From positions 716,162-780,161 of the forward strand of contig NZ_JAHTKI010000001.1 in assembly GCF_019145475.1 (NCBI RefSeq): a stretch of 64,000 nucleotides of DNA, written 5' to 3'. The notes beneath the pieces are model-generated. The model worked only from the letters and a program-made list of their open reading frames with translations, ran no database searches and had not been told where the DNA came from. Position numbers and translations under genes: made by a program. Source of the DNA: Pseudomonas botevensis (GTDB taxonomy: Bacteria > Pseudomonadota > Gammaproteobacteria > Pseudomonadales > Pseudomonadaceae). Of the stretch, positions 1 through 9,815 are shown piece after piece (positions within the stretch are counted from its first letter, which is position 1; each line of letters starts with the position of its first letter).

Positions 1-560
1 TGATGGAAATCCCTCAGTGCCTGCTGAAAATCCGCTTGCGAAACGGGCAGGCTGTCGCGGTTGCCGGCATGAAAACCACGCAGCGGATGGATTGCCGACA
101 ACCCGTCGGACAACGCGAATTGCTGCTGAGCCACGGCATCCTGGGACCAGGCGATGAATTCGGCGTGCAGCACTTCCCGTTCACGCAGTTGATCGTCCGG
201 ATTCATACGCGGGTAAGCGAGCATGTCTGACAGACGCTCAAGCCCCGCACTGAAGGACGTCGGCGGGAGTTCAAAGAAGAAATCGGTCGTGCGCTCACGG
301 GTGCTGGCATTCACTTGCCCGCCGTGGGTCTGCACGTAGGTCATCAGCCCCTGATCTGCCGGAAAACGCTCGGTGCCGAGAAACAGTAAATGCTCAAGAA
401 AATGCGCCAGCCCCGGCCACGCCAACGGGACATCGTGGCTACCGGCTGCCACTCGCAACGCAGCGGCGCTGCGCTTCAGGCCGGGCACATGACGCAGTGT
501 CACGCGCAAGCCGTTGGCCAGGGTTTCGGTGTGAGGGCGGGGGTGAGTCGGCGCAGACAT
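1..560 (-). CDS. pqqF: PqqF, M16-family zinc peptidase of PQQ biosynthesis (N-terminal part, cut by the window edge)
   Basis: Only the first ~186 codons are in the window; the gene runs off the left edge. The translated N-terminus carries the inverted zinc-protease motif HFLEH at about residues 60-64, where the His and Glu residues bind zinc and activate water, followed by an NAST segment typical of M16 (pitrilysin/insulinase) enzymes. PqqF is thought to cut the PqqA precursor peptide during synthesis of the redox cofactor PQQ. The start is the ATG at 558-560. davBA directly upstream on the same strand matches the pqq-dav neighbourhood of P. putida, which is why I chose PqqF over other M16 peptidases. 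Confidence 0.85.
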   Translation of the reverse strand, partial: MSAPTHPRPHTETLANGLRVTLRHVPGLKRSAAALRVAAGSHDVPLAWPGLAHFLEHLLFLGTERFPADQGLMTYVQTHGGQVNASTRERTTDFFFELPPTSFSAGLERLSDMLAYPRMNPDDQLREREVLHAEFIAWSQDAVAQQQFALSDGLSAIHPLRGFHAGNRDSLPVSQADFQQALRDFH

Positions 561-598
561 GGGCACTTCCAGAACAGAGAAGTGCCCATGCTAGCGGA

Positions 599-1393
599 TT
601 AGCGTTTGTTCAGCGCGTCGTAAAGTTCCGGGCGACGGTCGTGGAGGTAGCGGTTGGCGGCGCGGGAATCGACCATCAACTGGCGATCCAGCTCGCCGAC
701 GATCAGGGCTTCATCCAGTCCGGCCTGGGCGATGCGGCTGCCATCCGGGGCGGCGATGCTGCTTTGCCCGCAGTAATGGATATCGCCCTCGTGACCGCAG
801 TAGTTGGCGTAAGCCACGTAACATTGGTTTTCGAAGGCTCGGGAGCGGACGGTGACGTCGGCGACGAAATCAAAAGGAATCATGTTCGCCGTCGGTGCCA
901 GAATCAGTTCGGCGCCCGCAAGGGCCAGGCGCCGGGCGTTTTCCGGGAACTCCAGGTCGTAGCAGATCAGGAAACCGAGCTTCCAGCCGTTGAGCTCGAC
1001 GATTGGAAAATCGCCTTCGCCTGGGCTGAACATCGAGCGGTCGAGATCACCAAACAGGTGCGTCTTGCGGTAATTGCACAGGCGTTCGCCCTGGGCGTCG
1101 ATCAACTGCACCGCGTTGTAGATCTGGCCGTCCGCAGTTCGCTCAGGGTAACCGTAGAGGATCGCCAGGCCGGCAGCCTTGGCGATCCGGCCGATCTGCT
1201 GCGCCCATTCACCGTTGTGGACCTCGGCCAAAGTGCTGACCGCCTCTTTGCCGATGTTGTAGCCGCTCAGAAACATTTCCGGCAGCACCAGCAGGTCGGC
1301 ACCCTTGGCCTCCATCGCCAGTCGATGCAGGCGCTGCAGGTTGGCGGCGGGTTCCAGAGGCAGCGGTGGACATTGGTAAAGGGCTACACGCAT
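599..1393 (-). CDS. davA: 5-aminovaleramidase (5-aminopentanamidase), nitrilase superfamily
   Basis: A 264-residue carbon-nitrogen hydrolase with the nitrilase-superfamily triad visible as E39 (LPEMF), K110 (NYRKTHLF) and C144 (ICYDLEF). The family member DavA hydrolyses 5-aminovaleramide to 5-aminovalerate and ammonia in the cytosol, the second step of the delta-aminovalerate route of L-lysine breakdown. The gene starts 12 nt after the stop of davB on the same strand, so the two are surely co-transcribed, and the pairing decides the function. Length and the FGDLDRSMFSPG block agree with my memory of P. putida DavA. Alone it would be just a generic amidohydrolase. Confidence 0.88.
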   Translation of the reverse strand: MRVALYQCPPLPLEPAANLQRLHRLAMEAKGADLLVLPEMFLSGYNIGKEAVSTLAEVHNGEWAQQIGRIAKAAGLAILYGYPERTADGQIYNAVQLIDAQGERLCNYRKTHLFGDLDRSMFSPGEGDFPIVELNGWKLGFLICYDLEFPENARRLALAGAELILAPTANMIPFDFVADVTVRSRAFENQCYVAYANYCGHEGDIHYCGQSSIAAPDGSRIAQAGLDEALIVGELDRQLMVDSRAANRYLHDRRPELYDALNKR

Positions 1394-1405
1394 CGGGGAT
1401 TCCTC

Positions 1406-3088
1406 TTACTCGGGCAGGGCGATAGGGCCGATGTCTTTGAACACATCACCCGGGCCAGGGTTCTCTTTATGTGTGGCTCCGCCGAAATGTTTCATGATCC
1501 CCCACACGGCGTTGAGCGAGGTCTGCACCGCGCCTTCGACCCACGCCGGCGTCCACGACACGTCGTCGCCGGCGATGAAAATCCCGCGCTGCTCGGCCGG
1601 CATGTCGTCCTGCATGAAGTGCGCGTACATCCGCTGGTTGTAGCGATAGTGGCCGGGCAGGGCGCCCTTGAACGCGCCGAGGAAGTGCGGATCCGCCTCC
1701 CACGACACGGTGATCGGATCGCCGATGATCCGCGCAGCGATGTCGACCTTCGGGTAGATTTTTTTCAACGCATCCAGTGCCAGTTTCACGCGTTTTTCCA
1801 CCGGATGTGGAAGCATTTTCAACGCGTCACTCATCCACGAATACGACAGGCAGATCACGCCGGGCTTGTCGTCACCGTTGTCGAACAGATAGGTGCCACG
1901 GGTCAGGCGATCGGTGAGGGTCATGCTCATCAGGTCGCGGCCGGTTTCCGGGTCTTTGTCTTTCCAGAACGGCCGGTCGACCATCACGAAAGTCTTCGAC
2001 GACTGCATGTAGCGGGTGCGGTCGAGGGCCATCCACATCTTTTGCGAAAACAGGGTTTCCTCGCATTCGATCTGGGTGGTCAGCAGCCAGCTCTGGCAAG
2101 TGGTCAGCACGGCGGCGTACTCGCGGGTGTCGCCATTGTTGTCGGTGACCGCGAAACGGCCATCCGGGGCATGGGCGATTTTTTTCACGCCGGAACGCGG
2201 GGCGCCGTGGTGCAGCGACTTGAGGCTGGTGCCTTCAGGCCAGTGTACGCAGCGCTCCGGCACATGACGCCAGATGCCTTGCGGCACCTGTTCCACACCG
2301 CCGACCACCAGATGCTGATGATCGTCGCAGTTGGTCATCACCACGCGGAAGATTTCCAGCATCGAGTTGGGGAAGTCCGAGTCCCAGCCGCCGGTGCCGA
2401 AACCCACCTGACCAAACACTTCGCGGTGATGGAACGACAGCTTGGCGAAGGCCTTGGAGGTGGCGACGAAGTCGTAAAACGTGCGGTCGTCCCACAGCGG
2501 CACGAGGGTGTTCCACAGCTCCTTGAGGCGTGGCACGTCGCGGTCGCGAATCGCTTGTTGAATGTCGGAGAACTGCGAGCCGGCTTCCAGAGCATCCGCC
2601 CAGGCGTCAGCCACTTCCTGGAACAGTGCAGGAAGATCCGCCAGTTTCTGTGCGTAATGGGTTTTGCCTTCCAGATCGATCACGGTGCTGCCGGAGGCCG
2701 GCGTCAGCGGGTTGGGGAAGGGTTTGGTCTGCAGGCCGAGTTTGTCGACGTAGTGGTAGAACGCGGTGGACGACACCGGGAAGCGCATGCCGCCAAGCTC
2801 GGCAACGATGCCGTCGGTGCCGTTGAACGCCTGCGAACGCAGACGCCCGCCGAGCTTGGAAGCCTCGTAGACCACCGGTTTCAGGCCGAGCTTCATCAGT
2901 TCATAAGCAGCCACCAGACCGGCGATGCCAGCGCCGACGATCGCCACTTCGGCGCCGTGATTGTGCTCTGGAATGCTGCCGAGACCAGCCGGGTGCTCGA
3001 TCCAGTCGTCGAAAGCGAAAGGAAAGTCCGGGCCGAAAATGGTGATCGGCTTTTTACCGTCTGCAGGATGGCGATTGTTCTTGTTCAT
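1406..3088 (-). CDS. davB: L-lysine 2-monooxygenase, flavin amine-oxidase family
   Basis: A 560-residue FAD enzyme. The dinucleotide-binding GAGIAG loop is at residues 52-57, with the ribose-binding acidic residue near E75 and the GG(R)-type motif just after, as in tryptophan/lysine 2-monooxygenases and monoamine oxidases. There is no signal peptide, so it is cytosolic. DavB converts L-lysine plus O2 to 5-aminovaleramide and CO2; DavA then acts on the product. The N-terminus (MNKNNRHPADGKKPITIFGP) and the length match P. putida DavB as I know it. An Lrp-type regulator lies about 200 nt upstream on the same strand and is the obvious candidate controller. Confidence 0.9.
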   Translation of the reverse strand: MNKNNRHPADGKKPITIFGPDFPFAFDDWIEHPAGLGSIPEHNHGAEVAIVGAGIAGLVAAYELMKLGLKPVVYEASKLGGRLRSQAFNGTDGIVAELGGMRFPVSSTAFYHYVDKLGLQTKPFPNPLTPASGSTVIDLEGKTHYAQKLADLPALFQEVADAWADALEAGSQFSDIQQAIRDRDVPRLKELWNTLVPLWDDRTFYDFVATSKAFAKLSFHHREVFGQVGFGTGGWDSDFPNSMLEIFRVVMTNCDDHQHLVVGGVEQVPQGIWRHVPERCVHWPEGTSLKSLHHGAPRSGVKKIAHAPDGRFAVTDNNGDTREYAAVLTTCQSWLLTTQIECEETLFSQKMWMALDRTRYMQSSKTFVMVDRPFWKDKDPETGRDLMSMTLTDRLTRGTYLFDNGDDKPGVICLSYSWMSDALKMLPHPVEKRVKLALDALKKIYPKVDIAARIIGDPITVSWEADPHFLGAFKGALPGHYRYNQRMYAHFMQDDMPAEQRGIFIAGDDVSWTPAWVEGAVQTSLNAVWGIMKHFGGATHKENPGPGDVFKDIGPIALPE

Positions 3089-3205
3089 GGCTGACCTTGC
3101 TGGCGACCCGACGCGGGATGCGCGTCTGAGTATAGGAAAAGATGCCAGCCATTCTAGGGAGCGGAGAACACGTTAATAAGACGCAAAGTGTCGTCGTTTT
3201 GCCAG

Positions 3206-3218
3206 ATTGATGATCAAT
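3206..3218. promoter_or_regulatory. Short dyad upstream of davB, possible Lrp-type operator
   Basis: In the 208-nt gap between the regulator gene and davB there is a perfect palindrome ATTGA-TGA-TCAAT in an AT-richer patch. Lrp/AsnC proteins bind short AT-containing dyads near the genes they control. The position about 120 nt upstream of davB suits an operator, but the assignment is only by location and symmetry. Confidence 0.3.
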
Positions 3219-3296
3219 GTGACGATGTTGATGCGCATATCGACTACTGTCGAAGCGGACTAGCCTGCGAACGAGGTGATCAGGCGACCGAAAAAC

Positions 3297-3794
3297 TCAA
3301 ACCGGATGCCCCCGGTCAATCTTGCTGCTCAGAATGATCGACGTCGTGGTTTTTTCCACCCCGTCCACACTGCCGATCTGATCCAGCAACTGATCCAGTT
3401 GCTCCGGCGAATCGGTACGCAGCCACGCCACGTAATCAAATTCGCCACTCACGGCACACAACTGCTGTACCTGCGCCATCGCACTCAGCCGCCGCAACAC
3501 TTCTTTGCCGGAGCGCGGTTGAACCTTGATCCCGACATACGCCTGCAACCCGCCATCGACTACCCGCTGGCCAAGGCGTACGCCATAACCGGTGATCACT
3601 TTGGCCTTTTCCAGCCGCGCCAGGCGTGACGTCACGGTCGTACGAGCGATCCCGAGTTGCCGGGCCAGCATCGCCACGCTCTCGCGGGCGTTGATTTGCA
3701 GGGCCGCGATCAATTGGCGATCGATTTCATCAAGCACGGGGGGGCGAGTTTCTGGCAAGGGGACTCCATGAGCACGGGACGGTGGCTTGTGCAT
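3297..3794 (-). CDS. Lrp/AsnC-family transcriptional regulator, probable davBA regulator
   Basis: A 165-residue protein from the ATG at 3792-3794. An N-terminal winged HTH (about residues 20-60, with the ARTTVTSRL recognition segment) is followed by a RAM/ligand-binding domain ending in the usual TTTSIIL strand. Lrp-family regulators sense amino acids and often control adjacent catabolic genes, so I infer that this one controls lysine use through davBA. The reading frame stays open further upstream to 3911 but runs into the tRNA terminator, and no good ribosome site supports those starts. The start itself also lacks a clear Shine-Dalgarno, so the N-terminus is uncertain. Confidence 0.82.
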   Translation of the reverse strand: MHKPPSRAHGVPLPETRPPVLDEIDRQLIAALQINARESVAMLARQLGIARTTVTSRLARLEKAKVITGYGVRLGQRVVDGGLQAYVGIKVQPRSGKEVLRRLSAMAQVQQLCAVSGEFDYVAWLRTDSPEQLDQLLDQIGSVDGVEKTTTSIILSSKIDRGHPV

Positions 3795-3911
3795 GTTACA
3801 GATTCGGTCTGTGCGACGCTTGTGGACCATTATCGGAGCGGCCCGGTGTACGTGGACACTTTCCGGATTTTGAGGGTGGGCGACTGGATAAAAAGGGGAG
3901 GCCAGAAACAC

Positions 3912-3937
3912 GAAAGCCGCGCATTTGCGCGGCTTTC
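3912..3937 (-). terminator. Terminator behind tRNA-Ile2
   Basis: A perfect 11-bp inverted repeat (GAAAGCCGCGC / GCGCGGCTTTC) with a 4-nt loop begins 4 nt after the CCA end of the tRNA on the minus strand. The U tract is weak, but position and stability fit the end of the tRNA transcript. Confidence 0.7.
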
Positions 3938-3941
3938 AATT

Positions 3942-4018
3942 TGGTGGGCCCACACGGACTTGAACCGTGGACCAAAGGATTATGAGTCCTCTGCTCTAAC
4001 CAACTGAGCTATAGGCCC
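3942..4018 (-). tRNA. tRNA-Ile2 (anticodon CAU, lysidine type)
   Basis: A complete 77-nt cloverleaf can be drawn: a 7-bp acceptor stem GGGCCUA/UGGGCCC, D arm GCTC-GAGC, anticodon loop CTCATAA with anticodon CAU, T arm CACGG-TTCAAGT-CCGTG, and an encoded CCA. CAU tRNAs are either Met or Ile2. The acceptor has C4:G69 and C5:G68, the pairs known to be recognised by the lysidine synthetase TilS, whereas elongator tRNA-Met has other pairs there. I therefore call it the tRNA that reads AUA after C34 is changed to lysidine. A pattern-based caller may label it tRNA-Met. Confidence 0.85.
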
Positions 4019-4032
4019 TCAGTAGGTCGCGG

Positions 4033-4038
4033 ATTATA
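4033..4038 (-). promoter_or_regulatory. -10 element for tRNA-Ile2 inside the rmcA stop region
   Basis: On the minus strand a consensus TATAAT overlaps the rmcA stop codon. It is followed by a GC-rich discriminator (CCGCGACC), and the mature tRNA begins 14 nt after the box. No strong -35 is seen 16-18 nt upstream. The arrangement suggests the tRNA has its own promoter rather than depending only on read-through from rmcA. Confidence 0.55.
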
Positions 4039-7000
4039 GCGACGGTTTCTCGGCTGTGCTATCCGAATAATTGGTTACGGCTATGCGAAGAAACGTCGCG
4101 GCGAATTCCTCTGGTGGCAAGGGCAGGCTGACGATGTAGCCCTGGATCTGTTCGCAGCCTTCGGCGGCGAGGAATTGTTGTTGGGCCTGGGTTTCCACAC
4201 CTTCGGCGATCACAGTGAATTGCATGCTGCGGCCCAGGGCGATGATGGCGCGGACAATCGCCGCGTCGTGGGGGTCGTCGGGCAGGCCGCGAACGAAAGA
4301 CTGGTCGATCTTGAGGATGTCCAGGGGCAGACGCTTGAGGTAACTCAGCGAGGAATAACCGGTGCCGAAGTCGTCGATGGCCAGTTGAACGCCGAGGTGT
4401 TTGAGCTGATGGAGTACCGCCAGTGCCTCTTCGGCCTGGCTCATGATGAAGTTTTCGGTAATTTCCAGTTGCAGTAAATCCGGGTTGAGAAGGTTGTCCT
4501 TGAGCAGTTGCTCGATCCGTCCCAGCAGGTTGGGCTGACGCAGCTGCGCACCGGCGAGGTTGACCGAGAGCGGGCCGAGGCAGTCGTAGATCTGGTTCCA
4601 CTCGAACATCTGCCGGCACGCGGTTTCCAGCACCCAGTCACCGATCTGCAGGATCATGCCGTTTTCTTCGGCCAGCGGAATGAAATGCTCCGGCGGCACA
4701 TCGCCGAAGGTTGGGTGACGCCAGCGGATCAGGGCTTCGGCGCCGACGAGGCTGTGGTCATCGAGGCTGATTTTCGGCTGGTAGTAGAGATACAACTCGT
4801 CGCGCTCGATGGCGCGGCGCAGTTCGTGTTCCAGAGCGATTCGCTCGCTGGCCTGGGCGGTCAGGTCGCGGGTGTAGCTTTCGACGCGGTTGCGGCCCTT
4901 GGCCTTGGAGCGGTACATCGCCGCGTCGGCGTTTTTCACCAGCGTTGCCACATCACAGCCGTCGCGCGGGTACAGGCTGGTGCCGATGCTGGCGCTGATG
5001 AAGAACTCATGTTCCCCGGCCTGGAACGGTGCGCTGAAGCAATTGAGCAGCTTGGTGGCGATGTTGTCGGCGTCGCTGGCCTGTTGCAGGCCGGGCAGCA
5101 GGATGATGAATTCGTCGCCACCCAGGCGCGCCACGGTATCGATGTCACGCAGCTGTTCCTTGAGGCGCACGGCGATGCCTTTGAGCAGCAGGTCGCCAAC
5201 CGGGTGACCCAGGCTGTCATTGATGTGCTTGAAGCGATCCAGATCGAGAAACAGGACCGCGCCCTGACCACCGTTTTCTTGTTGGTTGTTCAGCGCCATG
5301 AGCAGGCGGCTTTCGAACAGCGTGCGGTTCGGCAGGCCGGTGAGCGGGTCATGGTGGGCCTGGTAATCGAGTCTGGCCTGAGCGTGCTTGAGGCTGGAAA
5401 TGTCGGCGAACACGGCAACAAAGTGGGTGATGAACTTGTCGCGATTGCGCACGGCGCTGATCGTCAGCCAGCTCGGATACAACTCGCCATTCTTGCGCCG
5501 GTTGGAAATCTCGCCCTGCCAGTGACCTTCGGCGGTCAACTGATGCCACATCGCCGCATAGAAGGCGCTGTCATGCAGTCCCGAGGCCAGCAGGCGCGGG
5601 GTGTGGCCGAGGGCTTCGCTTTCGCTGTAACCGGTGATTTCGGTAAAGGCGCGATTGACCGCGCTGATGTGTTGCTGGGTGTCGGTGATCAACACGCCCT
5701 CGGCGGTGCTTTCGAACACGGTCGCCGCTTGTTGCAGCTTTTCCTGCATCAGGTGTCGCTCGGTGATGTCCCGGGCGATGGTCAACATGCAGTTGTCGTC
5801 GCCGATCGGCAGGGGACGGCTGGACACTTCGCAGAGACGGATCTGCCCGTCGCTGCGGCGGATGTGGCAGGTGAAATCACGGACGAAACCGTCACGGTGC
5901 AGCAGGTCGAGCATCTGCTTGCGCTCGTTGAGATTGACCCAGATCCCCAGATCCAGCGCCGAGCGATCCACCGACATGGCGCTGTTGAACCCGGTGATGC
6001 GGCTGAAACCTTCATTGACTTCCATCAGCAGGCCATCGCTCTGGCGCGACAGCAGCAAGCCGTCCGGCGAGGCGTGGAAGGCCTTGGCGAACTTCTCTTC
6101 GGAGGTTTGCAACTGCTGCTGGGTTTCCTTGAGCTGGGTGATGTCACGTACCACGACCACCAGCGCCGGGGTGGTGTCGAGGTCGAATGGCTCGGCGGAA
6201 ATCAGGCCGGTGAACACCTGGCCATTATTGCGGCGAAAGGGCATCTCCAGGTTGCGGATACTGCCGGCCTGCAGCCGCTGCAACAGCCCGGGGCCGACGC
6301 CGGGAATACCCCAGATATTGAGCTCGGTGGCGGTCTGGCCGACCACATCTTCGGCCTTGAGCCCGATCTGTTCCTCGAAGGCTTCGTTGACTTCCAGCAG
6401 GCAACCATCCGACAGCCGTGCTATCACCAGAATGTCCGGGCATTGCTGGAAAACCGAGGCGAACTTCTGCTCCGACTGGCGCAGCGCATCCTCGGTGCGC
6501 TTGGCTTCGCTGATGTCGATCATTAGTCCGCGCATCACCGGCTCGTGGCCGTGTTCGATCAGGCTGACGATATCGCGCACCCACAGGCAGCGGCCATCGG
6601 CGGTGATCACGCGGTAATCGAGGCTGTGGTCGCGTCCGGCGAGGACTTCGTGATCGCAGAAACTCTGCGCGCGGGTCAGGTCCGCCGGATGGATGATGTT
6701 GCGCCAGAAGCCCGGGATCAGCCAGTGGGACAGTGGATAACCGAGCAGGTCTTCAGCATGGGGCGACACGTAGCTGTAGGTGAAGTCGCTGATCCGTGCT
6801 TCCCAGGCAATCGCCGACAGACTCTCCACCAGTCCGCGATAGTGGTACTCGCTACTGCGCAACTCCTGTTCGAGGTCGATACGCCGGGAGATTTCCGAAC
6901 TCAGCCGGCGGTTGATGCGAATCACCACCGCCAGCACGATCACCAGCAGCGTCAGGCCGGGCAGGCCGTAAACCAGCAGATCTGACCAGAATGTCCGATG

Positions 7001-7780
7001 ATCGAGGACATTGCCCACCCAATGCTCCTGGATGGAACTGATTTCCTCCGGGCTCATGTCCGCCAGGACCTTGTCCAGAATGCCCACCAGCATTTTGTTG
7101 TCACGGGGCACGCCCATCGCCAGTTGATAGCGATACGGCGTTTCGCCGCTGACGTACAGGCCGTCGAGTTTGAGCTGGCGCAGGCTCCAGACACTGGAGG
7201 CGAGATCGCCGACTACTGCGTCGACTTCGTCGGTCGCCAGGGCCTGCAAGGCCGAGCTGACATTGGGCATTGCCACCAGATTCAGGTCGGGATGGTGGGT
7301 GCGCAGCAGTTCGTGGGGGGCATAGTTTTCCACCACGGCGATTTTCAGGCCATACAAGTCTTCCAGTTTGCGCGGCTGTGGCCCGCCGACGTGGGCGAGG
7401 ATGACAATCGGGAAGTCCAGGTAGGGACGGGTGAACGACAGATACGTCTGGCGTTCGGGGGTGGACATGATGCCGGGCAGCAGATCGAGGGAGCCTTGTT
7501 TGGCCTGTTCCAGCACCACCGACCAGTTCACCGGCTCGATGGGCGTGAGTTTGATCGCCAGGCGCTGGCGAATCACGTCGATGTAATCGGCCGCCAGACC
7601 CTGATAGCGACCCTGATCGTCGCGAAACTCGAAGGGGGGCCACGACGCATCGACACCCAGGCGCAAGTCCGGGTGGGCCGCCAACCAGCTACGTTCTTCG
7701 TCGGAAAGAGTCAGCGCGCCAGCCGTTGCGGTCCAGGTCATCAGCGACAGCAAAAAAAGCACGGTCGGCAGTCTGGGCAT
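4034..7780 (-). CDS. rmcA: RmcA-type c-di-GMP phosphodiesterase/cyclase with periplasmic SBP, PAS, GGDEF and EAL domains
   Basis: A 1248-residue inner-membrane signalling protein. Visible in order: signal peptide (1-21), periplasmic SBP_bac_3-type solute-binding domain (about 25-262), TM helix (about 268-289), about four PAS domains (310-800), GGDEF (motif GGDEF at 887-891, with an RxxD inhibitory site RDID just before it) and EAL (EAL at 1015-1017, DDFGTG near 1136). Both catalytic signatures are intact. Size, architecture and position beside rpoD match P. aeruginosa PA0575/RmcA, which lowers c-di-GMP in response to redox state. The start at 7778-7780 gives a clean signal peptide; an upstream in-frame start would bury it. 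Confidence 0.9.
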   Translation of the reverse strand: MPRLPTVLFLLSLMTWTATAGALTLSDEERSWLAAHPDLRLGVDASWPPFEFRDDQGRYQGLAADYIDVIRQRLAIKLTPIEPVNWSVVLEQAKQGSLDLLPGIMSTPERQTYLSFTRPYLDFPIVILAHVGGPQPRKLEDLYGLKIAVVENYAPHELLRTHHPDLNLVAMPNVSSALQALATDEVDAVVGDLASSVWSLRQLKLDGLYVSGETPYRYQLAMGVPRDNKMLVGILDKVLADMSPEEISSIQEHWVGNVLDHRTFWSDLLVYGLPGLTLLVIVLAVVIRINRRLSSEISRRIDLEQELRSSEYHYRGLVESLSAIAWEARISDFTYSYVSPHAEDLLGYPLSHWLIPGFWRNIIHPADLTRAQSFCDHEVLAGRDHSLDYRVITADGRCLWVRDIVSLIEHGHEPVMRGLMIDISEAKRTEDALRQSEQKFASVFQQCPDILVIARLSDGCLLEVNEAFEEQIGLKAEDVVGQTATELNIWGIPGVGPGLLQRLQAGSIRNLEMPFRRNNGQVFTGLISAEPFDLDTTPALVVVVRDITQLKETQQQLQTSEEKFAKAFHASPDGLLLSRQSDGLLMEVNEGFSRITGFNSAMSVDRSALDLGIWVNLNERKQMLDLLHRDGFVRDFTCHIRRSDGQIRLCEVSSRPLPIGDDNCMLTIARDITERHLMQEKLQQAATVFESTAEGVLITDTQQHISAVNRAFTEITGYSESEALGHTPRLLASGLHDSAFYAAMWHQLTAEGHWQGEISNRRKNGELYPSWLTISAVRNRDKFITHFVAVFADISSLKHAQARLDYQAHHDPLTGLPNRTLFESRLLMALNNQQENGGQGAVLFLDLDRFKHINDSLGHPVGDLLLKGIAVRLKEQLRDIDTVARLGGDEFIILLPGLQQASDADNIATKLLNCFSAPFQAGEHEFFISASIGTSLYPRDGCDVATLVKNADAAMYRSKAKGRNRVESYTRDLTAQASERIALEHELRRAIERDELYLYYQPKISLDDHSLVGAEALIRWRHPTFGDVPPEHFIPLAEENGMILQIGDWVLETACRQMFEWNQIYDCLGPLSVNLAGAQLRQPNLLGRIEQLLKDNLLNPDLLQLEITENFIMSQAEEALAVLHQLKHLGVQLAIDDFGTGYSSLSYLKRLPLDILKIDQSFVRGLPDDPHDAAIVRAIIALGRSMQFTVIAEGVETQAQQQFLAAEGCEQIQGYIVSLPLPPEEFAATFLRIAVTNYSDSTAEKPSL

Positions 7781-7865
7781 AACGGTCTCGTTATGGCTCG
7801 GGGAATGTTTCGAGTGTAGACGGGGTATGCGTGGGGAGGGGGCTGCGAAGTATTTAATCTGCATA

Positions 7866-7894
7866 AACAAAACCCCCGGCCTGGGCCGGGGGTT
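7866..7894 (-). terminator. Rho-independent terminator of rpoD
   Basis: A perfect 11-bp stem (AACCCCCGGCC / GGCCGGGGGTT) with a minimal loop, followed on the minus strand by TTGTTT, lies 6 nt after the rpoD stop. It closes the rpsU-dnaG-rpoD unit before rmcA. Confidence 0.88.
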
Positions 7895-7900
7895 CTGGTA

Positions 7901-9748
<1,848 letters not shown>

Positions 9749-9815
9749 AACACCCTATCCACTGAAGGTCTTGGCGGGCAAAAAACAAGCCGAGGATTAT
9801 ACCTGAGCTATGACC

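Noticed and set aside
497..3094. An 865-codon open frame antisense to davA and davB
   Set aside because: It mirrors two clearly real genes, has no recognisable domain and arises from high GC third positions.
3782..3985. A short plus-strand frame spanning the tRNA-Ile2 and its terminator
   Set aside because: It overlaps a structural RNA on the other strand and has no protein-like features.
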